NCBI GenBank assembly: GCA_949130485.1
Contig: OX422188.1
Span: 447,391-511,390 of the forward strand
DNA length: 64,000 nucleotides
Reading direction: 5' to 3'
DNA from: Agelas oroides
Lineage: Eukaryota > Porifera > Demospongiae > Agelasida > Agelasidae
Position 1 is the stretch's first letter. Every line of letters begins with the position of its first letter. The position numbers and the translations under genes were made by a program. Shown piece after piece: positions 31,279 through 46,000 of the stretch. The notes under the pieces are model-generated. The model did no database searches, was not told the DNA's origin, and saw only the letters and a program-made list of their open reading frames with translations.

Positions 31279-34200
31279 CTCACACATACACACACACACA
31301 CACACAGCTGGTGTGGACTATCAAGAACTTTCAACAGTTATACTATTTGAACCGGGCGTGGTGGAACAAAGAATTCTTGTGGATGTATTTGATGATAACA
31401 TTGCTGGGGAGGAAGAAGAGTCGTTCTCCATAAGACTGGAGCTCGTGCAGTCACCAGTAGGAGTTACTTTTGGCCAGGAAAGGGCTACCATCTTCATCAC
31501 AGACATCAATAGTAAGAATAAATACCGCCATCTTAACAGTGAGAATATGGCGGAGACATTTATAGCCAAGTGTTCTATATGATTCATCCTCCCTTCCACC
31601 CCTTCACTTCTCCCTCCCCTTCCCTCTCCCTTCCCTCCCTCCCCCTCCCTCCCCTTCCCTCCCCCTCCCTCCCCTTTCCTCCCTTTCTCTCCCCTCCCCT
31701 CCCCCTCTCCTTCCCTCCCTTTTCCTCCCCTCCCTCCACACCTCCCCTACACCCTGGCTCCTCTTGAAGCGGTGGAGGTATCCCTGAGTCCAACTACTGT
31801 GGCGTTGAACGAGGATGATGGCACTGCTGTCATCTCTGTCACCAAGACTGGCTCCGCCAGCCGCCCGACAGTTGTGGTGCTCACCTCCCGAGACTCTACT
31901 GCCACAGGTGGGTACTGACAAGATGTGCTGCAGCTGTTTTCAATGACTAGAGTACATTAATGGTACCTTATGCAAAATAAGGTAAGTTTCATAACACACT
32001 GTGATGTTACCTTGGTTTTGTGCCTTGCTCTCATTTCAGCCCCAGAAGACTACCAAGCTATCAATGAGAGTATCACCTTTGCTCTGGCCGATGATGAGTT
32101 CAACATCACCCTCACGATTGTCCCTGACACCGCACTTGAGGAGGACGAGCAGTTCACCCTGGTACTCTCAGTACCCATGGGAGAGCCGGTTGACATCTTG
32201 CAGCCAGTTGCTGATGTAAACATCCTCAATGATGACGGTTAGGGATGGGGAATATTCTCAATCTCGTAGAGTTGTTTATAGCTCCATTTTTTCCAACTTG
32301 TACCGCAGCTGTGCAGGTACGGTTGGATCAAGTTTCTCGGCTTGTGGATGAATCAGACAGCAACGTCACTCTGATGGTCCTCAAGGAGGGCACTAACCGT
32401 CGTCCCTTCACCGTCACCGTGGTAACACGTCCTGTGGAAGCACAAGGTGGCTGCCAGCTGGCATAAAATGAATGATAGTTGTGTGCGTACTCAGACACTC
32501 GTACCACTAAAGCAACTTGGACCAATGGAAAGAGGATTTAGAACTTTAGGCAATGTAGCTTGTTCTGCTCCTCTGCCCATGCAGGGGTTTCAAATGGAGC
32601 ATCCCCCCCATCCCACACACCATACCTTTTTTCTTCCACAGAGTTCACCGACTTTGTGCCATTCTCCCGGGATATTATATTTGGTCCTAATGATACCAAT
32701 CACTCTGTTACCATGGAGATCATAGACGATAGGGTTGTTGAAAGATCAGAGCTATTTGTTGTGGCACTGACTACCACAGACGTAGGGGTAGAGATCGAGA
32801 GGACACAGCGAGAAGCCACCATTGTCATCAGTGATGATGATAGTATGTCTCCCCATCAGTCTGTCTGCCTGTCTAAATACACCTGATGACCCCTTCTTCT
32901 CTCCCTCCCTCCCTCTCTTCCTCCCTTTCTCCCTCCCATCTCACTTTTTAGCTGTTCAGGTTGGCTTTGACCAGGCCAACTACACAGTGGTGGAGGGGGA
33001 GGGTGTGGTGTTTGTGAGGCTGGTGATGGTAGGGAGGACTGCCCGGCCAATACAAGTACAGCTCTCCACTATTGATGGAAGTGCAATGGGTAAGAATACA
33101 TATAAATAGCCTCATTCCCAGCCCCCAACTTTACGTACTGCAAGTGGGGGGCCTGGGAATGAGACTAAAGCTACATAGCCTCGTTCCCAGACTCCCCTGC
33201 TCCGGAATGCGAACATTGAAGTTGTGCAGGTGGGGAGAGCCTGGTATTTTTTCTCACATGAGAACTGTCAAAGGAAGAAAGGGGGTAGAAAGACCTTAAT
33301 TGCACATGGGTATAGAAAGAGCGAAGGCAGTGGGTGACTTACTTCACATATATAGCTAGCAAGGGGCGAATATCCTACATACCGAGCATTGAACGTATAG
33401 TTGGATAAACAACATGTTAAACATTGCCTTTCTGTTCTAAAACCACTGGTCCTTTTCCGATTACGTCATGCTCACATGAGAAAAGATACCAGTGTCTCCC
33501 TGCGTATACACATTCGCGTTCCGGAGTGGGGAAGCCTGGGAATGAGGCTACATGTTCAATTGATGCCGTACCTTCATAATGCCACAGATTCTGCAGACTA
33601 TGAACAAAGATCAGATATCGTTGTGTTTGATGTGGGTGTTGTGGAACTGGTGGTGAATATCACCATCCTCGACAACAGTTTGTCTGAGGAGGACAGACGC
33701 TTCTTCGTGCAGCTGCTTCCTGTGGATGGTACGGTAGAACTGATGAAGGAGAGAAGGAGAGCTTCGGTCCTGATCGTGGACGATGATGGTAAGCACTGTG
33801 ATGTCATTGTGATGTCATAGGCGAGAAGTACTGGGAGATGATGGACAGCTGTTTTCCTTCCCTCCCCCCTCCCCCCTCCTCCCCTTCCCTTTCTCCATCT
33901 CCCTCAGTCGTGGTGGTGGGATTCTCCACTGCCAGCTACACAGTAATGGAGGGAGAGAGGCAGGTCACTCTGAGAGTCATAAAGACAGGGAGCACCGCCC
34001 AGTCCATCCCTGTAGAGTACTTCACTACTGGAAATGGAAGTGCCGTGGGTGAGAGGCTTTCCGTTCTGTCTAGCTGTTAGTCGTATGTGTTGTAAGCTTT
34101 CTATGACTATTTGTGACCATATACACCTTCTTTAGTTGGTAAGGCTTGATGTTGCTATAGAGCACATTTCCATAGTAACACTAGAATAAACTAGCTGGGT

Positions 34201-37200
34201 CAATAGCTTTCAATTCTGGGTGTGTATGAACAATGATAATGTTGCACCGGTCAGGTTCCAGTGATGACATGAGATCTCACAAATTGAATCTGTAATCTTT
34301 GGCTCAAAGTGCTGCCACCAAAGCAGTGGCCAGGGCACAGCACGCCTGCACTGGTAGGGCACAGCCTCTAGTTGCTAGGGCACGTGCCCCAGTGCGCCCC
34401 AGCTTGGCTACACCACTGCACCAAAGTTAGCTAGGTTCATATCACTAGCCAGCTCACTCTTGCAAGCATCAAAACTGCTTTTATTTCTGCAAGCCATGAA
34501 AATCTGGGCCAGGGCTGGGAATGAGACTACGTCTTTACCCTAAGAGCAGTCACTAAGGACTGATAGCTATTGTTAGAAACAGCTAGATAGTAACACTAGG
34601 ATAAACTAACTATAGTAGCTTTCAGTTCTCATATGCTAACCTACAATTGTATACTACTCTCCAATGTGCTATATATTCACCGTGCATTCTGGCCCCATTC
34701 CCAGGCCAGTTGGAAGGGTTCTGGGAATGATGTTATACAGTGGAACCTCTCTTAAAGGACACCCCTGAAATAATGACACCTGGTTAATCTGGACACTTGA
34801 CCGAGTTCCGACTTTATATAAATACATAATATATATCCCTGAAATAAGGACACCTCACTAATCAGGACAAGTATTTTGGTCCCAAGGGTGTCCGTATTAG
34901 AGAGGTTCCACTGTAGCTTCTGAATCATCTCCCCCTGTCTTCCACTCCTCAGCGGGTTCCGACTATACTGCTGTTTCTCCAACGGTCATTATCTTTGGTG
35001 AGGATGAGACGTTCCTCCCGGCTAGCGTAGCAATCATCAACAACAGAGTGGTGGAGGGGGTGGAGGAGTTTGGGGTGGGAGTGAGGGTGGTGGAGGGGGA
35101 GATGGGGGTGATCATCAGAAACGGCACTGCAGTCGTCCGCATCGTGGATGATGATGGTTCGTTTGTGGTTGACTGTACTAACGTATGATGTACATATTTA
35201 CTGTATTCTTTTTTCATTTTTCATTCAACCATTCACTTTGTGTCCAAAGTAGCAAAATGAATGTGATATAGGAAGATCTAGATCTGAATTGTAACCGTCC
35301 ATTTTTGTATCCTTGGTCTCTTCTAACTGGTTTGTTCTTTGTACTCAGAGGTGGTTGTGAGGTTTGTGCCAGCCGTCTACAACGTGAGTGAGTCGGTGGG
35401 GTTTGCGGGGGTCAGATTTGTCAAGGAAGGAGAGGCAGAAACCAATGTTACTGTGATGTTCACAACAGAGGGCAGGCAAGCCATCAGTGGCAGAGACTTT
35501 GTACCCCAGAGTGACAACGTGACCTTTGCACCCTCCGATGTTGAAAAGTTTGCTGCTGTGGAGGTGATAGAGGATGGGGTCTACGATGGAACCAAGAGTT
35601 TCCTTGGGGTGCTTACCCCCACGTCCCCCGGAGTGAGGATCGAGGGAGGACCAGCCATCATAAACATACTGGACAATGATGGTAGGACAATTACAGCGTG
35701 TAAAAAATAGAAGATTAAATGCTATAGCAATTAAAAAAAGGAAGCTTTAGGGACACTGTCATTTCGACATAGCCTCATCTGGGATGATTCACAGTGGCCT
35801 GTTAACACATGCACTCACACTGAACTGCATGCAGCTGTGGTGATGACCTTTAACCTCTCGGAGGTGACAGTGAGTGAAGCTGACCATGTGGCAACTCTGA
35901 GGATTGTGAAACAAGGAAGAAACAATGTTCCAGTGACCTTTACCCTCTCAACACTCAATGGCACTGCCAGAGGTATTCTTGCACCACAATAGCTACTGCA
36001 GTATACCACAGTAAAGTACAGTATACCACAGTAAAGTACAGTATACCACAGTATATCACAGTATATCACAGTATACTACAGCATATTACTGTAACAGTAT
36101 ATACAGGATACAAACTGTAACAGCCACATGGATACCATATATGGTCATACACAGGTCCTGGTGATTTTGAACCCTTGTCGGTCGAGATGACCTTTCACCC
36201 CAATGACAGTGAGCGGCTCGTTAATGTCACAGTACTGGAAGACGATGTTCTGGAGAGTATTGAGCAGTTCACTGTGGTGCTGTCCCCAAGAGTGGGCGTG
36301 GCCAGAGAGTCCAGAGCAACCATTTTCATTGAGGACAGCACACCAGGTACGTACTTATGTATACACTAGTCGGCTCCTAGCTCAACCGTCATCTTACCCC
36401 TCCTCCCCTCCCTCTCTCCTTCCATTTTTCTCCCTTCCACTCCCCTTTCTTCGGCTCTCCCTCTCTCCTCCCTCCTCCTCCCCTCCTCCTCCCCTCCTCC
36501 TCCCCTCCTCCTCTCTTCTTCTCCCCCTTCCTTCTGTTCACCTCTCTTCTACCCTTCTCCTTTCCCTCTTCCTTCACTTCCTCCCTCTCTCCTCCCCTTC
36601 TCCTCCCATTGCCCTCTCCTCTCCCAGGTCTTGCTGTGGGGTTTGACCGGACAGAGTTCAATGTTGACGAGAATTCTCAGGAGGCAGTGTTTCAAGTGTT
36701 CATATTTGGCACAATTGAGAGATCCATTGCAGTGCAGTTTCTGACTGAGAATGGAAGTGCAACAGGTAAAATTCTTCTTGCCTCAGTTGGAAATTGTTAT
36801 GTTGTGATTGAGGCTATAATAGCGGAAAGTGAAAAGCCAGCCATCGCATGAATCCAGAGTTCCTTGCTAGAATCTCAACATCGATTTTGATATCTGCCCA
36901 GTCGATCTTTACGGGTCACACTGTCATAAAATTTGCCAATTTTTTACCTGGCTGAAATTCAATGCTGTAACAAAAACATACACAATTTGGAGCCATGGCA
37001 ACAAGCTTGGTTTACAGGCGTTGTGATGTAATATGTAATGTGGTATTATGGGATGGACACTTGACAATACAAATAGTACATCTGCCGTATATGTCTAAAC
37101 TTACTTCTTGCGGACTAACTGGGTGATACACATGTATGTATATTGACATATGCTTGTGTAATTTCGTAGAATATGCGACTCAGTTGTGTGTTTAATTTTC

Positions 37201-38170
37201 CTCATGAACCAGCTGGAGAGGATTATGTAGCTACCATGACAACAGTGACCTTTGACCCTGGGGAGAGGATGAAGGAGGTGGGTGTGACCCTACTTGATGA
37301 CGTTGTTTTGGAGGGGACGGAGGATTTCCAGGTGACACTCAGCTCGGAGGAGGTGGATATCGTACTAACACCGGGAACAGCAGTCGTGAATATTGTGGAG
37401 AATGATCGTGAGTGATATATGGGACAGTGAGAGATAGAGCTGGTCTTGGGTCATACGTCATAGGTAGTCAAGCATCATATACCAGAAGTCATACACACTA
37501 TTGCATGAGCAAGCGTCACACACCATTACATGGTCAGATGTCATATGCCATTACTAGCCTCGTTCCCAGGCTCTCTCCTCAAAAACGGGAGGAGGAGAGA
37601 GCATGGGAACGAGGTTATACCATTACATGGTCAAACATCAAGTATTCACCACAACTGCAACTAGTAGTTGGCATTTGTTTGGTGCATGTTCAAGGTCACT
37701 GTGGACAAGCTGCCGATTTTCACAACTTCTGGAAACTAGTTTTGGTGCAAAACAGACCAAAAATGATCTTGTGACATTGCTACCTGGCTACATGTTCAGT
37801 GTGACTCTTTGTATATTCTGAAGGTGTTATGGTGACCTTTGACCCTCTGTTCTACAACGTGACTGAGGGGACACGAGAGGTGATGTTGCGGGTGGTGAAG
37901 AAGGGGGAGAGCATTGTTAGTGTGAACGTTACCTTCAGTACAATGGACAACAGTGCTCTTGGAGTCATACGTGAGTTGTTGGATGAGTGAAGTATAGCGA
38001 AGGAGGGAGGGAGGGAGGGAGGGAGGGAGGGAGGGAGGGAGGGAGGGAGGGAGGGAGGGAGGGAGGGAGGGAGGGAGGGAGGGAGGGAGGGAGGGAGGGA
38101 GGGAGGGAGGGAGGGAGGGAGGGAGGGAGGGAGGGAGGGAGGGAGGGAGGGAGGGAGGGAGAGAGGGAGG

Positions 38171-38239
<69 letters not shown>

Positions 38240-40036
38240 GGAGGCAGGGAGGGAGGGATCATTTTTGGTAGCGATGCATGTATACTTGCATAGTTTTCTT
38301 GTCTCCCTCTCTTCACCCATTTTCCTCTCTCTCTCTCCTCTCTCTCCCCTCTCACCTCCTTCCTTCCCTATCTCCCTCCTCTTCCATCCCTTCCTCTTTT
38401 GTCCACAGTGCTGTCAGACTATGTTCCCTTGACCCGGACTCTGGTCTTTGCTCCAACGGAAACAGAGCACACCATTCCCATAGAGATCCTGGACAACAAT
38501 GCTGTGGAAAGGACAGAACGATTCTTTGGACAGCTGGCAATCCCCCCAGGGGAGCAGGGGGTTACTCTTGTTGGGGACACAGCCTCTGTGCTCATCTACG
38601 ATGAGGACGGTGAGATGTCCCCTCCCTCCTCCTATTTCTTTCCCTACCCTTTCTCTCTCCCTCCCTGCTCTCCCTCCCTACCCTCCCTCCCTCTCTCAAT
38701 CTGATCTCTCCCCTCCCTCCCTCCCTCCCCTCCCCTCCCTCCCTCTCTCCCCTCCCTCCTCCTCTTCCCCCCTCCCCCTCTTCCCCCTCCACCTCTTCCC
38801 TCCCTCCTTCCCTCCCTCTTCTCCCAGTGGTGTTTGTGGGATTCGAGCGGACAACACATTTTGTACGAGAGGACAGAATGAGTGTAGTTCTCAACCTTGT
38901 CAAGTCAGGAGAGAGCCAGGTGGATGTGGATGTTGTGTTCACCATGCAAGACCGCACGGCAACTGGTATGTTCATGTAATGTCGTTAACTTCAATCATAA
39001 TGTGTCGTTATGATATTTTTTTCAGTGCAAAAGAGGAACGAAAATACTTAAAATCGTCATGATTGGAAATTTTTGACATGAACATTTTTTCGATCTACCC
39101 TTCCAGTAACGCGCAATGCTTATACATGCATTTTTAAACATTTAATTCGTGTTGGGTATGTTTTAAGATAGTTCTCTCCTTATGTAAGCAAAATGCCATG
39201 CGTGTTTGGACCGTATTACTGCAACCAACTATATTATTGATCTCTTCCTTATAGCCTCATTCCCAGACTCCATACCCCCAAGTTCCATCACTTACAGTAT
39301 CAGGCAATGATGGCATGAGAATCTGGGAATGGAGTCTGGGAATGAGGTTATCCCTTCCTTTGTGTGGGACCAGTGACACAAACGCTGAGGTTTGTATTTC
39401 TCCCCAGCCAATGATGATTACATCATGGATGCCCAGACAGTGCGGTTCCGACCTCTGGACACAACCCAGCAAGCTTCGGTGCAAATTCTTGATGATTTCA
39501 TTGTTGAAGGAGCGGAGGATTTCATTGGTCAGATTCGGATCCTTCCTGGACCTAGTGTTGAGGTGCTGAATGGCACAACCACCATTGTGATCCAGGATGA
39601 TGATGGTGTGTGTGCGTGTGTGTGTGTGTGTATTCATCATTTTGCACTTAACAATACATCATGATCACATGGCATCACATATCACATGATATCACATGAC
39701 ATAATACAACATCATACATCACATGACATAATACAACATCAACAACATCACATGGTATCACATAATCTCACATGACACATGATATCACATGACATTGCAG
39801 TGATAGTGCATAGAGATAACATCACATTGGTACCACGGTCGTGCCTATGTGACATCATGTATGCAATGTTTTGTGATGGTCTTTTGACAGTTATTGTGGT
39901 GAGGTTTAACCAGTCAGTGTACATGGTGGAGGAGGGGGAAGAAGCCGTGGTTCTGGACATTACCAGGGAGCAAGGGACAACTGTGATTCCCCTCAACATC
40001 ACCCTCCGCACATTGGACGTGAACTTCACTGCAACT

Positions 40037-40071
<35 letters not shown>

Positions 40072-43000
40072 ATGTGCGTGTGTGTTGTGATGATGAATGT
40101 GTCCTGCAGGTGGTGAGGACTTTGAGCACATGACTTACCAGGCTGTGCTGCTACCAAACACCACCCACACTTCTGTCTCTGTCCGAGTGTTTGACGATTC
40201 CTTGTTAGAGGGAAGAGAGGAGTTTGGTGTGAGGCTGTTGGGGGGTGAGGGGGTTGTGGTGACGGAGGGGGATGCTCGAGTGGAGATTGTGGATGAGGAC
40301 GGTAAGGGATGGTCATATGGACACGTAAGGGTGGTGACACTTGGGTTCATTGTAGCAATATGGATGAATGAATGAATGAATAAGTGAATAAATAAGTGAA
40401 TGAATGAATGAGTGAATGAATGAATAAGTGAATTAATAAGTGAATGAATGAATGAATGAATGAATAAGTGGATGAATGAATGAATAAGTGAATAAATAAG
40501 TGAATGAATGAATGAGTGAATGAATAAATAAGTGAATGAATAAGTGCATGAATGAATGAATAAGTGAATAAATAAGTGAATGAATGAGTGAATGAATGAA
40601 TAAGTGAATGAATGAATAAGTGGATGAATGAGTGAATAAGTGAATGAAGAGTGAATGAATAAGTGAATGGAGTGAATGAATGAGTGAATGAATAAATGAA
40701 TGAATGAATAAATAAATGAACGAGTGAATAAATGAATGAATGGATGGAGTGAATGAATGAGTGAATGAATAAATGAATGAATAAATAAATGAATGAGTGA
40801 ATGAATAAATGAATGAATGAATGAGTGAATGAATGAATGAATGAATAAGTAAATGAATGAGTGAATAAGTAAATGAATGAATGAATAAGTAAATGAATGA
40901 GTGAATAAGTGAATGAATGAATGAATGAATGAGTGAATGGGGATGGATGAACGGATGAATGAATGAATGTATTTGTTACAACACCCGAGACAGTCCTCAT
41001 AGGCTCACAAGTACAGTTATTCAGTTGGTGTTTCCTAATCTGAAACAAAGCGTACGTCGATCAAACAATCCCATTTCCATTTCTGTGAGCTTAATCTGGC
41101 TCTCTGATTGGTCAGGTCTCCAGTAACTGTTCTTTTTTTGCAGCACTGCGTGTGGGGTTTGAGGAGGTGAAGTATGAGGTGTGGGAGGATGGTGGGGAGG
41201 TGGAGGTGTGCCTCAATAAGTCTACTCAGGTTGACGTCAGTTTCCAGCTCAGAATCACCACATCACCTGCGTCCGCACAAGGTACCGTCCATGTGTGTGT
41301 ATTACAGGATGGGAGATGAGTCATGGAACAAAACTGTAGCTCGTGCTCCCCCCCCCTCCTCTCCTCCCCTTCCTCCCCTCTCCCCCTTCACTCCTCCCTT
41401 ATATCCTTCCCTCCCCCCTTCACTCCTCCCTTTCCTCGCCCCCTTCACTCCTCCCTTTCCTCCCCTCCCCCTTCACTCCTCCCTTTCCTCCCCCCCTTCA
41501 CTCCTCCCTTTCCTCCCCTCCCCCCTTCACTCCTCCCTTTCCTCCCCTCCCCCCTTCTCTCCATCCCTCTCCTCCCCCCTTCACTCCTTCCTTATATCCT
41601 TTCCCTCCTACCTCCTCCCCTCTCCCCTCTCCCTCTCAACAGCTAACATTGACTACCTTCCCATCTCCCAAGTGGTGACATGCCAGCCAGGGGATAGCAA
41701 GATGTGTGTCTCCATAGCCATACTCAACGACACCACTCTAGAAGCCACTGAGAGCTTTCGGATCACTGCGGAATTAGTTACCATGGAAACAGAGGATGTG
41801 GCCAGGTTAACTGTGGCTCCAAGCGAGACTCAAGTGTGCATCATTGATGACGACAGTGAGATATTTCATAATGCCACTAGCCATATCGTAGTCATAGTAG
41901 CAGGTGAACAGCTGCATATGTAGTCTGGTAAGCTCTGTTTCAGCTACTACTGTATTTTTTCGAATAGACGCCGCCCTCGAATAGACACCGCCCTCGAATA
42001 GACGCCACCCTTGAATAGTAGCCGCACAATCAGGGGCTCTGAGCAAATTAAACACCGCCCTTGAATAGTAGCCGCGGTTACTATATGCAGCACATGCACA
42101 TGTATGTGAATAGTTTCTGACGACGGCCATCGGGCTAGCGCAGGGCTGTTTGTGTTGTACAACTCATTACCACGGCTGACAGCAGGACTGATCATGAGAG
42201 GCTGTGCCTACTACCGACAGCGTCTAATAATCGTCACTGTATCACTCGTACGTACCTTATCCAGCTATCTTTGATGTCTGCGGGTTTTCCAAGGAAGAAA
42301 CGGCACCCTCGAATAGTAGCCGTGGCATCTGATTAAAGAAATATGTTACTCAGCACACAAACTCTAAACCATCTGCCTGACCACCCTCAACTTGTGTTCA
42401 TAATGTGTACTAGGCACTCACTCAGGCTCCCCCATAATGTCCTGTCAGATAGACTGCAACCGATGGAAAGCTGGGCGGGGCCTGGGAACGAGGCCACATG
42501 CCAGATTAGGTCAGGAGATAAGGCTAGTCCTCTCCTGCGTATTACATCACTATTGCTTTACCTCCTCAGCGGTGACATTCAGTTTTGATCAACCAACCTA
42601 CACTGTGAGTGAAATTGATGGCAGTGTCATAGTGAGAATCATCAAGGTCGGCCGAGCCGTGACTCCCGTCACCATAGCATTCCAGACAATTAATGGCTCA
42701 GCACAAGGTAATTAATTCTATGAACACTTTATGTCATTTTTTCATTTTTCTTGGGAAGAGGGGGGATTTTTATACATTGGTATGCAAAAACATTCTCAGG
42801 CCTAGGGAGGGATATAGCTATTTTTTATAACTGCATGGTTACCAATGCAACATAAAATAGACACATGACCAACATGTTGCCTAGGCAACAGGTTATTTAT
42901 ATTACGACTCCCACAACATACAGCTTCTACTGACTATGAGACACGAATCCAGGTGGTGACCTTTGACCCTGCTGATATTGAGCGAGATGTTTCCATCCCT

Positions 43001-46000
43001 ATACTCTCTGATGGTGTTGTTGAGAGCACAGAGGAGTTCTTTGGACAGCTGTCATTTGTTGAGGGAGAGAGGAGGCGGGTCAGGCTGGGACAGATTAACT
43101 TGACGGCCATCACCATTCTAGACAGTGATGGTGGGTCATCTTGCTGTTATGGATGTTGTCAGGATAGAGGGTGGGAGAGATCAAGTTTTTGTAGTTGGTG
43201 TACGTGTTAGCTAGAACTTTGCACGTTTCTGTAGCGATCATTCTCTCTCTCTCTTGTGATAATATCACTTGTTTCATCCTTCCTCCACTCCTTCAACTTC
43301 TATTCTACTATTGCTCCCCCCCCCCCCCTCCTTCCCACCCTTCCTCCCCCCTCAGTGGTTGTATTCCAGTTGGCCCAAGGGAGCTATTCTGTGCGTGAAG
43401 ATGTCGGAATGGCCAATATAACAGTCATAAAAGTTGGGGAGAGTGACAGCCCCCTCTCTGTCCTCCTACAAACCCAGGAAACCCAATTTAGGATAGCTAT
43501 TGCCAGGGGTAAGTATTGCCTGAAGCCTGAAGCCTTGGCTTGGTGAGAACAGAGTGATTGTAGATGTTCTGTCTAGTGTGTAGACAGTTTTGATGTTGTG
43601 AGGCAAAAGTAAAGCCAGCAATCGTTGGGAATTTTATCCGGGGCCCTTGGTTTGAACTCTTGACCGCTGAACTACCATCGCTAGGCAACCACTAGCCTAC
43701 ACAACCTTCTATACATGAGTTCTTCTGCTTCCGTTCCCTTATAGTTTGATATGTCCGGCCGAGCTATATAGTTAGTAAACTACAGTATACTGCAAAGTTT
43801 CATCTATGCGTATGAATCTATATAGTTAGTAAACTATAGTATACTGCAAAGTTTCATCTATGCGTATGAATCTATTTTGTAGCTTCCAGAGACTATGAAA
43901 ACACTACACGTCTATTAACCTTTGAACCCGGAGTCACCCAGCAGGAAGTGGGTGTGGTCATCCTAGAGAATGAAGTGTTTGAGAGAGACGAGGAGTTTGT
44001 CGTGGCACTGAGTGTGCCGATGGGGGAGACAGGCGTGGAAGTGAGACAAGGAATGGCTACCATTACCATTAAGGACAATGATGGTAAATCTCTCTGCATG
44101 GTTCCTACATTGCTCCAGATGCAGCTACTTGAAAAACAGTCTGGTCCATTTTAATAAGTTGTAGTGTTTTGCAGCACCTGGTACTGAACTGTTCTCCCTC
44201 CTTTCTTCCCTCCCTCCTTTCTGCCCTCCCTCCTTTCTGCCCTCCCTCCCTCCTTCTGTCTGTAGTGGTCAGTTTTGGGTTCCAGCTTCTCAGCTACACG
44301 GTTTCTGAGGGCGACTCCTCGGTGACAATTGTAGTGACCAAGAGTGGGGAAAGTGAGGCACAAGTCGGGATCCTCTTCTGCACCCGTGACAAGGAAGCCG
44401 TAGGTAAATATGGGAGTGTGTATAACATTAGTGTTGCTAGCCTCATTCCCAGGCTCCTGAAGAGGAACCTGGGAACGAGGCTAAGTGCTGCCACAATATA
44501 TTGTGATATACAACATTGCACAATAGTTTTTCTCATCTCAATAGTGTTATAGGGAACCTAAACGGGTGGTAGAAGGCTGCATTATGGCTTGTACGTAAGT
44601 TGATGATATGTATAGGTGAATTAGTCAACTAGAACACAAAACAGGGCATGATTCAAAGGCATAATTATGATAGAAATAGCTCATATTGTAATATAAATAT
44701 CGGTAGCTCTCAGGAGCCCCTCCCTTTTTTCTAATGCACTCTTGCAGCTCTAGGGAATATTACTTTTGTTCACTTGTTTAATTAGAACGTTTAATTTTGT
44801 TCTTTGTTAGATCAGAGAGACTATACAGGCATCTCTACTCTGCTGAACTTTGACCCTGGAGTTACTGAGCGAGCACTGGGTGTGGCTATCTTGGAAGATG
44901 AGGTGGTCGAGGGAGATGAAGAGTTTTTTGTGGTGTTGAGTGGGGGGAGGGGTGTGGAAGTGAGGGAAGGAGAGAACAGGACCAATGTTACCATCACTGA
45001 CAATGACGGTGGGTGCCCTTGAAACCATTTTGATGTCTTATTGTATACCCTCGTAGCTGTTGCACATGTAAGCCACATATTATGTAGTTACCTATCTGTT
45101 GCAGTTGTCACGGTGGGATTTGCTTCAGAGAGTGTGTTGGTTCGTGAGGACAATGGAACCGTATGGCTGGTGCTGGTGAAGAGTGGGGAGAATGCAGTCT
45201 CCGTTGCCGTAGAGTTCACCACCACAGATGGAAGTGCAACAGGTGAACAGCCATAGCTTTGTGGCTCCATGCTAGCCTTGAGCCCAGGCTTTCCATTCTG
45301 GATTTTGTGTCATGGCTTCTAATTTTTACTATATGAAGCTAGCATGGCTTTCCATTTTAGATTTTGTCTTGCAGCTGTACAAAAAAAAAAAAAGAAAAGC
45401 CATGACATTTGCATGATGCCAGTTTAACCCAAGGACAGAATATCAGCTGGAGATATTATTCCCCGTCTCACCTCAGCTCCTGAAGATTTTGGTAGCCTAG
45501 CAACAGTGGTGACCTTTGGCCCCAGTGCGGCAGGCTCCTCTGTTGTACGAGTGAACATTGTGGATGATGAAGTAGTGGAGGAGAGGGAGGTGTTTACAGC
45601 TAGACTGAGAGTGCCGTCTGGTCAGTCTGGAATTGTCCTGGGACAGGAAAACATCACAGTCACCATTGTGGAGGATGATGGTAGGTTTGACAATGGTGGT
45701 AGGTTTGACGATGATGGTAGCTTTGACAATGATGGTAGGTTTGACAATGGTGGTAGGTTTGACAATGGTGGTAGGTTTGACAATGATGGTAGGTTTGACA
45801 ATGATGGTAGGTTTGACAATGATGGTAGGTTTGACAATGATGGTAGCTTTGACAATGATGGTAGGTTTGACAATGGTGGTAAGTTTGACAATGGTGGTAG
45901 GTTTGACAATGGTGGTAGCTTTGAGGATGATGGTAGCTTTGACAATGATGGTAGGTTTGACAATGGTGGTAGGTTTGACAATGATGGTAGGTTTGACAAT

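Noticed and set aside
30942..31433. Thr/His open frames
   Set aside because: (CA)n microsatellite; only the exon from 31308 is real.
40347..41048. 233-codon reverse open frame rich in His/Ser/Phe/Ile
   Set aside because: It is the complement of a (TGAA)n tract in an intron.
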